The translations under genes were made by a program, and so were the position numbers. The notes below the pieces were generated by a model. It ran no database searches. It saw only the letters and a list, made by a program, of their open reading frames with translations, and had not been told where the DNA came from. Positions 22,742-35,300 of a stretch of DNA of 64,000 nt are shown here, in pieces (the first letter of the stretch is position 1; each line of letters starts with the position of its first letter). Source of the DNA: Alligator mississippiensis (Eukaryota; Chordata; Crocodylia; Alligatoridae); assembly GCF_030867095.1 (NCBI RefSeq), contig NC_081831.1, forward strand, positions 64,990,716 through 65,054,715. The letters are read 5' to 3'.

Positions 22742-25134
22742 GAACCCAAAGCTGCCTCTATTTTGTCACTGTTTAAAACAAACAAAATCTTTTAATTCCC
22801 CCCCTTAGTCTCTTCCCTCATTGCCCCGCACTGGCTGTCTGGTTTAGCACTGAATATACAGCAATACAGCCACTCTTTCCATCCAGGACTATCCCACCAC
22901 CATTTTTAATAAAAGAGCTACCGTTAACCTGTCCAGCCTTTCTTGAGACCCTAAACTGTGCTGTACAGAGCTGAGGAAGAGACTGCTGGAAAGAAGACAA
23001 GACCTGTGTGTGGCAGGACATGCCACTTGAAGAGGTAAGGCAGCCTGCTGAGCCACCAGCAGGTGGGGGTCAGAGCTAATTGCAGAGTCAGCTGGCTCAA
23101 GAGGCCAGCAGGTGAGGCTAGGCCTGAGCAAGGGAGTCACCTGATTGGAGGAGGGCTGGGTTTACACAGGGTATAAACCCAGGCAGAGAGAGAGAGTGAG
23201 CACAGGGACCTATTTAGAGGCCATATGAACCCCAGAAGGGTCTGGGTGAATCCAAAGAGTGGGCCACAGTGTGGGGGCCTGAGCCCCAGAGAAGGAAGGG
23301 GCTGCAAGAAAGACCTATGGAGGGGCTTGAGAGGGCTGACAGCCAGAGGACTGACCCTGAGAATCTCAACTGGGACTGAAGGGTGAAAGACCACAGGAGA
23401 GACTGCCAGAGCCAGGAGAGCCTGGAGTTCTCAACTGGCCTGAGGCAGGGCCGGGGCCTAGGAGAGGCCAATGGTCCTTGTGTGGCCATAAATGAGAGAA
23501 ATGGATCAAGGGGCATATAGCCTTGCATGATGATGGCTGGTGCTAGGCCATCTGATAATGAGGGATCAAGGAAAGGGGTCCAAGACTTGACCTGGGAGCC
23601 AGAGATTGAATCCAGGGCCAGGGGGCCCAGTGGTTAGCAGCCCAGGAGGAACATAAGACATCTAGGGGGAGGCCAGAGAGGGACAAGCAACATGAGGTAG
23701 GCCTAAAGACCAGTTCTGGGTAAGATCTGGAACTGCACCCAACTAGGGCTGGCTAGCATGGTGGGCCTACCTGTGGCAAGGCAGCCTCCATGAAATGCCA
23801 CGCATGGGCCACTGCAGGGAAAGGTGAGGATAGAGTGCTGGAAAGCCTCAGCTGCCACTGCCTTGTGGGTTACCCCATGGTAGGGGAAGGCTAGGGGAGC
23901 ACACCCTGACAGAAAAACACTTGTGCCCTGGTCTTCCCTGGCCCTTTCCTGGCTCCAGCAGCCCAGCAAGGGGCCAGGACCACATGGCTCCAGCAGCCCA
24001 GTGAGCAACTGGGGAATAGAGTGCAGGACCAGACAGGTCCAAGGGTCTGAGGTCTGTAGTGGGACTGGAAGGGTCCAGCAGCCCAGCAAGGGGCAGGGAA
24101 CAGAGTGCAAGACCAGATGGATCCAAGGATCTGGAGAGTGGCTGGGAAGGTGGAGAACTAAAAGGGTCCAGGACAAGGGACCAGAAGGGGCTGGCAGCCT
24201 GGAGAGGGGCCAGGAGGGAGACCGGGGGCCTGATAGCCCAGGGAATAGTTGTGCAAGACCGAGAGGTCTGAGGGCCCAGAGGAGCTGGAGGAGAGACCGA
24301 GGGGTCTGGCAACCACAGGAAGACCAAGGGGTCTGGTAGCCCAGGAAGGGGCTGTACAGAGAGGTCTAAGGCCAGGGGTTGGGAAGGGCCTTCCAATCCG
24401 TCAGCCGACAGAAGGGCTGCATCTACAAGTGGTAAAATATCTGTATGGATGGTAAAATAATGGTAAAATATCTGTACGGATGCCATGTGGGAGGCATGGA
24501 GCATGGTGTAGGGTCGGTATGGAGCCATGCAATTGGCCCATAAGGCCAGGACCACAATCTGGGTGGTCATTATAATAAGACCAGGGCAGCCTCCTGCACT
24601 CTGTATAACAATTAATGTCATGGCATGGCAGGAAAGAGCTGGGAAGACACCCTAATCTGCGGGCAATCTCAAAAAAAAAAAAATTGGGGGTACCCGGTGA
24701 CACTATGAACTGCTATTTCACAAGTGGTAGAAGAGAGCAGACAAAACCAGTAAGGGGACTATCCAGCAAGCACCTCATGCAATTTTAACCAACTACTAAC
24801 TGTTGAGAATTCTAGCTCACTGAATCAGTCCTGTCAGGAAACCAAGTACATCCTTCTTTTCAACCAATATGTGATGCACCCAAAAGATTTTTCATTTTAA
24901 AATGCACACCCATGATTTACAGCTTCACTGGTGAATGGTGATGGGTCAAAATACCCTAGGCATAAGTCCTCCAAGGAATATGGTTATGGCAGGATCAGGC
25001 AATGTGAGTTTTCCTCACCAAAGTTCCTTCCTCAAAGGAGCAGATGGTTCAAGCTCCAGATTCAGCATCCTATCTTAGGTTTTAGTCATTGATCAGGCTG
25101 CAAAAAAAGGGATAATCTAGCCATGATGACTTGA
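22742..25134. repeat. Purine-rich degenerate tandem-repeat region, non-coding
   Basis: Much of 23150-24400 is G/A-rich and built from loosely repeated blocks. CCAGCAGCCCAGCAAGGGG recurs near 23956, 23995 and 24075, and GACCxAGGGGTCTGG-type blocks recur near 24240-24330. The 257-codon minus-strand and 138-codon plus-strand open frames through it are explained by this composition. An inverted CCAAT (ATTGG, about 23144) lies some 30 bp before a TATAAA inside GGGTATAAACCC (23171-23180), so part of the region could be a degenerate LTR or promoter, but no LTR boundaries were found. An A-run and a GGGGTACCCGG block lie at 24669-24695. Confidence 0.45.
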
Positions 25135-25256
25135 TATGATGCTTATCTTGCTGGGATCCTATGACCCCAGCTGACTTCCTCCCCTTTGGGCAGGGGGCTG
25201 GACTCGATGATCTTCCGAGGTCCCTTCCAGCCCTAATGTCTATGAAATCTATGAGT
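25135..25256 (+). mobile_element. CR1 LINE 3'-end fragment
   Basis: It contains GGGGGCTGGACTCGATGATC, TTCCGAGGTCCCTTCCAGCC and the terminal CTATGAAATCTATGA repeat. This is the standard CR1 3' untranslated end, and this form is the one I associate with crocodilian CR1. No coding part is retained. Confidence 0.85.
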
Positions 25257-25471
25257 GATGGTGTCCACTCAATCAGTGGGGGGATAAAGAGCATAAAAAC
25301 TGCAGGAGTGAACACTCAGGAAACAATGCAGGCAGACATTGGGTTAGACCCATCTGTCTCTCTCTGTCTCATTATTGCTTTTGATCATCATCCAACTAAG
25401 TTACTAATTTACTTTTGTCTGCTAATTCTCTCAGAATTGGGCTCAAGTAGAAAGCCCTGTGGATGAATTAT

Positions 25472-25745
25472 GTCTAAACCAGTGGTTCTCAATTTTTTTA
25501 GAGTCAAGGCACCCCTTAGAAAATGCCAGCTCTTAGTTTTCACTCTTTGTTTACCTACAGAAAAATAAGTTTTCTTTTGCAAAGAACTCAGAAAGACCAC
25601 AACTATGGATCCTATTTGAAATCCATGGGTTTATGTTGTGAATCATGTTTGCACCTAACAATGCTAATATTGCGTGGCACCCTTGTAAAGATACCAAGGC
25701 ACCCAGAGTGCTGTGGCATCCTGGTTGAGAATCATTGCTCTAAAT
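25472..25745. mobile_element. hAT-like MITE with near-matching 8-bp target duplication
   Basis: The element proper is 25480-25737 (258 bp). It begins CAGTGGTTCTCAA and ends TTGAGAATCATTG, a 13-bp terminal inverted repeat with one mismatch. Flanks GTCTAAAC (25472-25479) and CTCTAAAT (25738-25745) agree at 6 of 8 positions, as expected for a decayed hAT target duplication of the nTCTAnAn type. No transposase frame. Confidence 0.85.
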
Positions 25746-28700
25746 GCATTAGTTGGTCAGAGAATGTTAAAACCAGTTTGCATAATAAACCACATGCTTC
25801 ACTTGTATGAATAAGAACATAAATGCCCTCATTAAGCTGAGATGCCACTTTTTTTTAGCCTGATGCCACCAGGACTACAGCAATGAAGACTGAAGTACTT
25901 TTTTTTTTAATCTGTCAACGTAAGATGTCATTTCCCCCCCTAAGTCCTGACAAAATGACCCATCCAATGCAGGCAGCTTCTCTGTGCTCCAGCTCTGCTC
26001 TAAATGGACCCATCACCATTCACCAGTGAAGCTGGAGGAAGGGGTGGGATCATTGGTTAGATGATTAGCCCAGACTCATGTTCCAACCCTTGTTCCACCA
26101 CAAACTTCCTTCGTGGTCTTGGGCAAGTCTCTTTTGCTGATCTATCTTTAACATAAAAGGATGACAGGATTTTCCTGCCTCGTGGGAGTGTTGTGAGTAC
26201 GTAGCAGAACGAGATTGGGGCTACAGGACAAAGAGCAGTCTTGAGGGAAGCTGTACATACATTAATGTTTGTGAGATGCTCACATTCTGGGGCCATATCT
26301 CTATCTTGGCTAGACAAGAAGTGAAAGGGCTTCTGCTCCCATGCCCTGGTTAGTCTTTGGTCTCTCATCTAAGGATACCAGCTGGCATAAGTGGTGGTGG
26401 CAGCTATGTGTGAAGTGGAGATACCTGCCCTGCAAGAACTAGACTGAGGTTCACCAGCTCATGTCATGTACAGTACATCCTTGGCCTGAAACGAGGGCTG
26501 TTTACACAGGAAGGGAAAGCCAAACACTCAAGTCTGACTGTTGAGCCACATTTACAATGACTGGTTTTCATTTATGATTGAAATACATGGATGATATACA
26601 TAACAATGATCATTCATGCAAAAAAATGCTGTCTTCACGTAAAACTTCTATCACAACAGAAATGACAATGGTCAGAAGTTAAATCCATTTCCAAAAACAC
26701 TACTGATCTTCAAGAGTCACCACTATTTAAAGGAAGACAAAGATGGATTCTCAATAGTCAGGAATCATCCTAGCTTTGCAGCCCTGCATGGAGTTGTGAT
26801 AATTTGTCAGCTTAGGGTTTGCCTCAGCCTCAGCTCTAAAAGGGCTCCATACTTGGAAACAATCACTGTTAGCTTCACTTCAGAAAAAGCCAAGAGAGGC
26901 CATAAGGACCTCACAAAAATTAGCACATTTCATGAACAGGTGTCAGACAATAAAAGGCTGCACTACATGCCGTGTAATGCGGGTGTATTGAGGCTGTAAA
27001 ATAAATGTCAACATTTCTCAGGCAAACACAAGTGTGAAAGGAAGTGGGGCTGGAAGCAAAGGTAATTAGGAACACAAAGCAGAGCCTTTTACTTTACTGG
27101 ATCCAAGGAGACCAAAAGTCACAGCCATGAACTAGCTGCATGGTGGCCTATATGAAAGGACTCGATAGGTCTCATTCACAAGGCTCTACAGGAGCCTCAC
27201 TGAAATGCTGCCGGCAGAGAGGTCAAGAGCTGAATGAGCCAGAGCCTGAGCTGTGGTTTGGGTCTCTAAGAGCGTGTACGAGGTCCACTGCAGGGCAAGT
27301 GTGAAGGAAGTTTATATTGCCATGGTCTATGTGGCTGTAGCCTATTGAAAGAGAAAAGACTTCTGTCTCAGGGGAACTGGAACAGGCTAATCTGCCACTT
27401 TAAGGGCCTGCAGCCAGCCAGCCCATTCAATTATCAGAGCTAACTGGAAAGGGGTTAGGCTATAAAAAAGGCTGAGAGCGCTGCATTGTTGGAGTGACAG
27501 GAGGGAGATGGACTCCTGTGGCTATCCCTAAAGCAGAGAGGTGTGTTACTCTGGGAGTTTGTACCTGAATTAACACACTGTTCTTGAGAGAAGATCCTGA
27601 AAGAGATCTGGGTTTTACCAGATGTTTTACCTACCTTGAGCTGGGGAAGTTAGCCAGCAGCCCCAAGAATGATCCATCTAAAACCTTCTACTAGTACTGC
27701 ATTTATGTATTACACAAAATCTCAAAATCCTGAATTCCAATAACAGTTGAGGGTTTCACCAAATTAAAATATTCCTGTGAAATGCAATGCAACATTTAAT
27801 CACAGCTAAAAATATTCCTGTTACTCTACTGAAAGGCTTGATTAATAATCCACATCACATTATGCCTCTCATTCTTGCACTCTAAAATGCTCTAGATCTA
27901 GGAAAAGCAGTTGACTAAATTGCCTTTAAATCACAAATTTGTTTGAAAACTAGGATCTGCCATAGAAACTATTAGCTCAAAGTCTATTTCTTAAAGGGAT
28001 GTCAAATGCAAATGCTTTTTAGCCTCTCAGTCATTGTAAAAGCCCAGCTCTCCTGTAAATCAAACTCCCAAGGATTCTTCTGTTATAAAGTACAACATTA
28101 AATGCTCTTTTACTGATAAAAAGTATCAGAGCTTACTTCATAATCAATGACTGAATTTCACTGTTATTTTCTTTGTGCTTTCAAAATTGTGGCATTCTTT
28201 TTCCTACGTTTGATTTTAAAAAAAAAATCTAATCTTCATGATGCAACAGTGCTACTAAAACCACAGTTCAGCTGCTCAGCACTATCATCTTCATCTGCAT
28301 TGTGCCAGAGCCGGGGGCTCAGCTCATGGCTCGGGGCCCGCTGAGCCAGGCAAGGTGTAAACACACTGCCACAAGATGGTGCCCTCCTTCAACACGCTTA
28401 TAATCCAAATGTTAAATGACAGATAAAGCGATGGATGAAACAAACAAATTGAGGGAGTGCCAGGAAACAGAGAGATGATTAGAAACAGGATATTTAGTCG
28501 TGCTCACAGCACGTAAAGCTACCTAATCCAGACAGTTTTCCCTCTTTCTACATTTTGCCTCCTGCCAGCCACTACTTTCCTTGACTCCTCCTACACTGGA
28601 TATTCCCCGTGCTACCCACACTATCCAGAATCTCCTTCCAGTTCCAACCCGTATCATTCTCTTCCTTCAGACCCCTTAAATCACATGCCGTTTTTGTTTC

Positions 28701-29333
28701 CTTCCCACCTCACTCCTGATGTGATTTTACAACCTTCCCCTAGGAGCAGAATACACTGACATTTTAATATTGACTACAGCATGGAATCAAAAAGTGTAGA
28801 AAAAAAACAACATCTTGTGACCTTTTCACAGACCCCTCTTGCAGCAGACATGTAGATGGTTCTGAAGAAATGCTTAATAACAAACAGGCAAGTCTTGGAG
28901 ACCAATTATACTCCAATTTGTTATTTTTAATAAACCTTTCAAGCTTTTCTTTTGGCTAGAATAGCACCATAGTGATGGTTTTTCCCCATTTTCCTGATTT
29001 AAAAATAAGATTTTTTTTCCTTCTATAAAGTCATGTGTCAGTCAGATGTAGTCACTGTACCTAGTCTGTTCTTCCACAATATGAAAGTACTTTGATAACC
29101 CCAGGAGCAATGTTTGAACAGTAGCGTTTTTTTCTGACCAGGTAAAATATTTGCCAGTGTGGGTACCATGCTCTTCTGTGACACTAGATGCTCTAAAAAC
29201 TTCCTTGCTGTTAGCCTCCCAAAGGGAAACATCATCATGTTCCCCTGAAGTATTGAACAGTAGGGACTGTTACATTTCTTTGGATAAAATGATTCCTGTT
29301 AAGAGACATACCCTAGGACACCCACCTCCCATT
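25746..29333. other. Non-coding; SINE relic and possible conserved non-coding DNA
   Basis: No exon recognised. A MIR-like relic lies at 26075-26250. A TATA-like GGCTATAAAAAAGGC sits at about 27461-27475 in a context resembling a promoter or LTR remnant. From about 27690 to 28300 the DNA is AT-rich, repeat-free and dense in homeodomain-type sites, with a perfect POU octamer ATGCAAAT at 28006-28013. This is the best candidate in the window for a conserved enhancer, by appearance only. Confidence 0.45.
26075..26250 (+). repeat. MIR-like SINE
   Basis: GGTCTTGGGCAAGTCTCTTT matches the MIR core 'ccttgggcaagtcact'. It is followed by TTTAACATAAAAGGATGACAG and a CCTGCCTCGTGGGAGTGTTGTGAG stretch corresponding to the MIR 3' 'cctacctcatagggttgttgtgag'. 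Order and spacing fit MIR in the plus orientation. Confidence 0.7.
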
Positions 29334-29686
29334 AACTAAAGCAGCATTTCTCAACTGATCAGTCGTGACCCAAAAGTGGGCTGCAAGAATATATGAAAGG
29401 ATTGCAAACAAACTTCAAAAATGGATTCTCCTTTAAAGGAGAAAAGCGTGGGAAACTGGGGCTTTTCCCTTGCAGGCTGTCAGCGTTCCAGCCTGTGAGG
29501 GGCTGCTTGGGGCTCCCCATGCCCGACACCCCTTCCTCCCTGCCCCACACACCCCCCGCCTCGCACACTGAGGGGCTGGGGCCTGAGGGCAGCGGGTCGG
29601 GAGCAAGGGGCACTGGGTCGAGCCTGGCCGTCGATGTTTACAAATGGGTCCTAGTACAAAAAAGGTTGGGAACCACTGGTCTAAAG
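29334..29686. mobile_element. hAT-like non-autonomous element
   Basis: The element proper is 29342-29678 (337 bp). The left end CAGCATTTCTCAACT and the right end GGTTGGGAACCACTG form an imperfect inverted repeat of the CAGTGGTTCYCAACC class. Flanks AACTAAAG (29334-29341) and GTCTAAAG (29679-29686) match at 6 of 8 bases. The interior carries GTCGTGACCCAAAAGTGGGC near the left end, a motif common in this class of hAT MITE, then a GC-rich right half. Confidence 0.82.
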
Positions 29687-30479
29687 GAATGGAGGGCACC
29701 CAGGACTAGGTCTTCTCAAGGCTTGGGTCCAAAGCCGTCTATGGAAAGCAAATACATGGTTGTTCAATTGAAGAGGCATGCACACTTTGTCCAGCTGTGA
29801 CCATTTTTTCAATTGACCTGAGCATCCTGAGATCTAGGCAATTTTAATGCTATCCTAAACTGGAGCTGTGGCTGGTGACCACCATCTTCAGTGCAGATCT
29901 GCAGCCCGTGGCTCCAAGAAAAAGACGCTTCACCTGGAGCTGAGCTCACATGCTGCACTCTCTCTGCAGGCTCCACCTCTTTAGTCAAGGGGCAAGCAAC
30001 CAAGGACCAAACTCTCCTGTTAGTGCTCTCACTACGTCTCAGATAGCAGAAATCCATGGTACCAACCGACCTTCCTTACAGAGATGTCATCTTGGACTGG
30101 CGTTTCTACAGGACTTTTCTGTGCTACTGTTGTCTGCAGGGGAATACTTCTCTGATAAAGCAATATATGTAGACAGATCTTCAGAGAGAAAGGAAACACA
30201 CGGGTGTTGTGGCTGAGGGAGACTAACATCCCCCATGCAACACATGGAGCATAGGTAGCCTGAGCCAGCAAGTAATCAACACGCTAGGCATTCGAACAGC
30301 ACAAATCTGGTTTAGGAGATGAATTAATTCCACAGTTGCAGTTCTATTTATAGCTCTAATGAGGTTCTTAGCTGTCCCCATTGGACTGTATCTGACCAGG
30401 GATACAAAGCCACCCCAGACAAGCCAACTAGGTGCAAGGCAGCTAGGAATTTGACTGACAATCTCTGAAATTACAGAAG
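29687..30479. other. Non-coding, left flank of CpG island
   Basis: No exon-like frame recognised. The short open frames at 29809-30057 and 29950-30271 have no known motif. If the neighbouring CpG island is a promoter firing leftward, part of this stretch would be transcribed. Confidence 0.5.
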
Positions 30480-31560
30480 CTGCCGGGAAGCGGGGATGAC
30501 AAGGGGGGAAGACTCTCCCACGATCCCCACGGAAGAAGAGAAATCCCCTCCAAGCGGAAGCGGCCGAATCCTGGCGCGTGGACACCCAGGTGCTCTCGGG
30601 GGCAAGCGGCACTGCTCCACGGGCACGTTGGCAACCCCCAGGGAGAGCCGCAGGGCCAAGCGAGATGCCCTCAGGGAAGCAAAGGAGTCTTTCATCCCCG
30701 GCCTAGGAGCGCTGGCAGCTGGCCAGGCCCCGGGCACCTCCCGGCCCGAGGGGAGGGGCCGGGCAGGGCAGGGGCAGCTCCTACAAGTGGGAGACCCCGG
30801 GCCTGCGGGAGCTCGGGGCGCAGCTGCCCCTGCGGCGCTGGATGCGGATGCCTGGTGCCAGCCCGACCTCCCCCCCTTGCAAAGTTACGGTCACTAGCTC
30901 GGGGCTCCCCGCCCTGCAGCGCTGGGGCCGGGGAGGGACCGGCGGGGCTGCCCAAGCCCCCGATCGCCCGCCCGGCCCCTGTCCTTGCAAAGCCCCGGCT
31001 CCCTGCCCCCGTGCACGGGCACCCGCACATGCCGGGGACAGCCCGACGCGACACCCACCCCCGCGCCGCCTTACTGCTGCCTTCAGAGCCGGCCGGCTGC
31101 AGGGACGCGGCTCCCGCCGCTGCCGCTGCCGCTGCCGCCGCCCGGAGCGCTCATGCCGGCTGCGGCGCGGGCGCGGGCTGCAGAGGCGGCCGCTGCCGCT
31201 GCGCCTTTGCCTGGGAGCTTCGCCTCGCCTCTGCTCCGCAGTGCTCGCACGGCGCATGTGCCCGCGCCCGCCCCCTTCTCCCGGCCGAGTCCTGCGGGGC
31301 TGCCGCCTCCGGCCGCCGCTCCCTCTGCCCGCCGCAGCCCCCGGGCGCTGGGGCAGCAGGGCAAGGGCGAGCCTCCCTCCCACCTGCCTCGTGCAAGAGC
31401 CAGCCCTCCTCCTTGCACTGCTGTGCGGGCCCCTACCGCGCCCGGTGCCCCTCGCAGACCCGGTTTTGCCTGGGCCTTTCTGCCCTCTCCACCACAGACC
31501 TTGCCCACCGGGGACCCTCTGTACGGCCACGGTCCTGGCTGCCCAGGGGGTGACACTTCA
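30480..31560. promoter_or_regulatory. CpG island, orphan promoter candidate
   Basis: A sharply bounded block of more than 1 kb is very GC- and CpG-rich, standing out from AT-rich flanks. It contains a (GCCGCT)n tract (about 31115-31141) and an NRF1-like GGCGCATGTGCCC near 31252. Vertebrate CpG islands of this kind normally mark promoters. Because stops are rare, long frames are open on both strands (up to 249 codons), but they overlap each other, are Ala/Pro/Arg/Gly-rich and match no family I know. The strand of transcription cannot be decided. Possible functions are the first exon of an unseen gene, a long non-coding RNA promoter, or an enhancer-associated island. It lies 28 kb upstream of the SLC16A2-like exon. 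Confidence 0.75.
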
Positions 31561-32145
31561 GAGGAGTTTGTGAAGTGCACAGGTGCCCTGGGCTGGAGGA
31601 GGGAATGGGGCACTTGCCCCACTTTGATTCCTGCTCCGCCCGAAGTTTAAAGCCAGGGGCTCGTGGCTCCTTAAAATCTACCAGACCCCTTCTACACTCT
31701 TCATGCCACAGGCGTTACCCACCCTCTCTCCTATTTAATGGTCCGATGTTCCACCCATCGAGCTAGCCTTTCTTCTGCGATTCTGTGCTCTGCTCCTGAT
31801 CACCCAGCTCCTATTTCACAGTCTTGCTGACTGTTTTTAAATCACTCCACTAAAATGATATTTGATGTTGCTTCAGTCTTAAACCCTAGGCCCCTAGCAT
31901 ATTAGGATTAGTACAGCTTCAGGTTTCTTTTCACCTGGAAAAATGCATATATTGTGTTATCATGGATGATACATCATACTCTCTACACCCTTTTTTCAGG
32001 CTCCTAGATGTGTCCATGGAAAAACCGGATGGACAGACAGACAGCTCCATTCATGGGCAATAGGAAAATGCTACCTTGGCCAGCTCCATACCTCACAGTG
32101 CTATGCAGGTTAGGAGGATAGAAAATATTATATCCAATACCTTTG
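31561..32145. other. Non-coding, right flank of CpG island
   Basis: Composition falls back to the AT-rich background. No exon, repeat or RNA gene recognised. It contains a GACA repeat-like ACAGACAGACAG at about 32033-32044. Confidence 0.5.
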
Positions 32146-32350
32146 TAGAGTCACAGGCTCAAGGTTGGAAAGTACCTCAAGAGTAACCTAGTCCAACCTC
32201 CCAAACAGGTTCAGGATGCACTGTTTTTATACCACTCCACAGAAATGCATGTGCAGCCTTTTCTTGAAACCTCCAGTGAAGGGGTTTCTACAGCTTCCCT
32301 GGGCAGCTTTTTCCACTGCCCTATTGTTCAGACAGTCCTTTTGCTGTTAC
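32146..32350 (-). mobile_element. CR1 LINE 3' fragment, reverse orientation
   Basis: Read on the minus strand it carries the CR1 end pattern. On the plus strand this appears as AGAGTCACAGGCTCAAGGTTGGAAAGTACCTC, with AACCTAGTCCAACCTCC, i.e. the complement of the GGTTGGACTAG...GAGGT...TTCCAACC 3' tail. It is followed by a stretch homologous to the end of ORF2 (CTGCCC, GGGCAGCTTTTTCCACTGCCC). The terminal octamer repeat is decayed. Confidence 0.75.
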
Positions 32351-35300
32351 AGCATTTAAGGAGGTGATTTTAACTAGAGCAGCAGAAGAATTCCTTTTGC
32401 AGGTACAAGCTGTGTTTCCACTCCAGGGATTTATCAATGCTACGCGATAAACGCTTTTGTAGTATAGACTTGCCCTTACACAAGATAATCACACAGCCCA
32501 CTGCTTGATGGTACCATTTAACAATGTAACGAAGGCTCAAGTAGTGAGACTTTATCAGCAGAATCACTACTGCTTCTCTCGGCCCCACCTTTGGCATCAA
32601 ATCCATCCATTCATTGTGTTAATCTGTGTTCCCATCACAGTTCAAGCAGTCCTAAATGTAGCTCTCAACAGGCATTTTTTTTCCATTTCTGCATCTGTGT
32701 AGAGAAATGATGAGGTCAATAAAGCAAAGGCTTTAGGAAAAAAATATTGATCCCATGTTTATGAACTGAATGTGCAGTTTCCAGCAGCAGGAAACTATGT
32801 TCACTATGGTGTCATTCCCCCTAAGCCACCAAAGCATGAAGTAACAGCCTTACGGCTTAAATGACACCAATGAAAATATCAGCTCATCATTATCTGCTCC
32901 TATTGATGGAATCTATTCTGTTCTGTCCAGCTGATGGTAACCCACCATTGATGTACTTCTGTGAGCTTTTTCCCTGGATGGTATCAGACTCATCCCCTGG
33001 CTGTCTCAAGGCATCATACAAAGCTAATAGCTGGATCTCTCACACTAGCATAACTCATTGCTGTCCCTTCCTTCCTCCCTATGTCCTGCAGTCTAATGAC
33101 CCTAAGGTGTCAGACAGGCTTTGTATTCTTAACTCTCCATCATGGTCTGTCTTGCAATTCAGCACATCACATCTTTAGATTTTTATCTATTTTTTGCGTA
33201 ACATGCCTCTTGATTCACTCACTGCCCTTTGCCAGGCTGGAGAGCACGGTCTTTATGCTGTGGTTGTCCTTCATCTGGCAGATGTGTCAAACAGCTGGAA
33301 TCTCTTCCTATTTACCACATGGACAACTGGCTCTTTTAGCCCAGTCCTTTTCTGATTATATGTTCTAGCCAGCTGATCACAAGCAGGTTGAGTGACCACC
33401 TGGAGTTTTTAATTTCAAAGGCCAGGACTCTTTATGTGGCATCCTGCTAAAAGATCCAGATCTTCATCACACAGAGCACATCAAAAACATGCACATCTGG
33501 GGCATCCCAGTCTTTGTGACTAGAGTGGTTCCTCTGTCTCCACATAGCCTGCAAATCACCCAGAGCCACTTGCACCAATCTTATTCTTATTATGATCTAC
33601 TTAGAGTTGTCTTTGTCCCATGTGAAGAAGTTTTCTACACAGATGCATCTGTTCACGTGGTTCACCGTGCTGCCACCTTTTTAATATCTGCTTATTGCCA
33701 GACCCAAACCTTGACAAAATAGGAAGAAAACAAAAGAGGGGAGATAAGCACCATCCTAGCTAATTGAACAGAGGAACCTAGTCATGAAAAGTACTCAGAG
33801 AAAGGTCTTTACTATTCTAATTGTGGTGTTATTTTCACAGTGTGCACACCTTATCCTGCTTCTATTTTTTTCCTCGGGAATTTTCTGTGAGCTGTAAATG
33901 TAGCAAGATTAAGATTTAGGGAAGCTAGAATCAGCTGCCCTGCATTAAAATTGTGTTCTTTTGTCTTGTGTGTACACTTAATTCCCATTAACATTACAGG
34001 AAGTTGCCAAAGTTCCTGTTGGAGGAACCAGACACTTCATTTTGTTGCTAATACATAGGAATTAAATTATTATTACCTCTGACTTGTATTTGAAGTTGTA
34101 TTTTAACACTGATCATGTTTTCAGAGCTGTATAAGACACAGAAGACAACATGGTACTCCCTGAAGATGCTCACAATCTAGGATCCAGAGCCTGACAAGAG
34201 TTTAGCCTAGTCATCTATGCCTTTCTCTTGCAAAATAATCCACACACAAATTCCTCTGTTCCTATGGTGATCCATTGACTTAAATTCCAAATAGGCATAC
34301 GTGGCAGCCCAGATGGGTGAGCAAATCCTTTTGAAGATGAAGACCATCACTTACTTTCACACAAGAACCTTCTGATGGTAGCTGTGGCAATATGTGCTGG
34401 CATAGGCTTTGTGGGATTAGACCTCAGTAATGTAATTCCTTGATAATTATAGTCTTCTGCACAATGCAAATAGCACACAATTGATCATATACAATTTATA
34501 GGTATAATATACTATAGATGAGTTTACTGAAACCTAATGGTTTGTGGGCACTTATGCCTTCTGAATCCAAACTGCAAAATGAAGGCCAACGGCAGATGCA
34601 GGAAATTATTTTAAATCTTCTCTTGGCAGATGGGGTCAGGGATTGCAGAGTTATTTTCATTTTATTCAAATCATTTACCCACACATGCAAGTAACTCTTA
34701 CAAAATGTTAAATAAATCCTATGTCCTGCCATGCTGGGAGATTCAGGGGAGCAGGGTATTGCTCTAAATGCTGGTAAGGTGAACAGGGGAGTTTTCTAGA
34801 TTATTTTTATGAAGCATTATGTATGATTCTGTTTATCTTGTGCTACTTCTTACCTTAGCTCAAGGGGTTAACTTCTTTCCAGAGGCACTGGTTGCTTGTG
34901 AAGACCAGGCCATCAATGGACAATTATGTGTGTCCTGTAGCCATGAGTGGACCATGATTTGAATACATCTATGGGCAAGGCAATGGCTATGCTAAAGGAA
35001 ATGGCCAAACCAGAAAAGCTGATCCTACCAAGCACCTTGGTTACCAAGCAACCAAATAGGTAAGGCTGCTCAGGAGTCATCTGGCACAGTGTTAAATTAG
35101 GGATCTCCCCAGCTGTGTTAGAAGGTATTTGGGTAGGAGGGTAAAAGGATTTTGATTTCCAGAGGGAGTGGCTTTAATTCTTTGAGGATTATTACTGAAG
35201 CCCAGAAATGCTAAAGAGTGATAAGGTAGCTATGCCTTGGAAATGGATGCAAATGCTCTCATTGCTTTGTCTAGGTCTGTAGGTTTCTTGTGCTAGCAAG

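Noticed and set aside
23848-24621. 257-codon minus-strand open frame
   Set aside because: It runs through degenerate tandem purine-rich blocks, and its Pro/Leu/Ser composition follows from that repeat.
30496-31650. Overlapping open frames of up to 249 codons on both strands in the CpG island
   Set aside because: They are explained by scarcity of stop codons in GC-rich DNA. Composition is Ala/Pro/Arg/Gly and no family is recognised; none could be preferred over the others.
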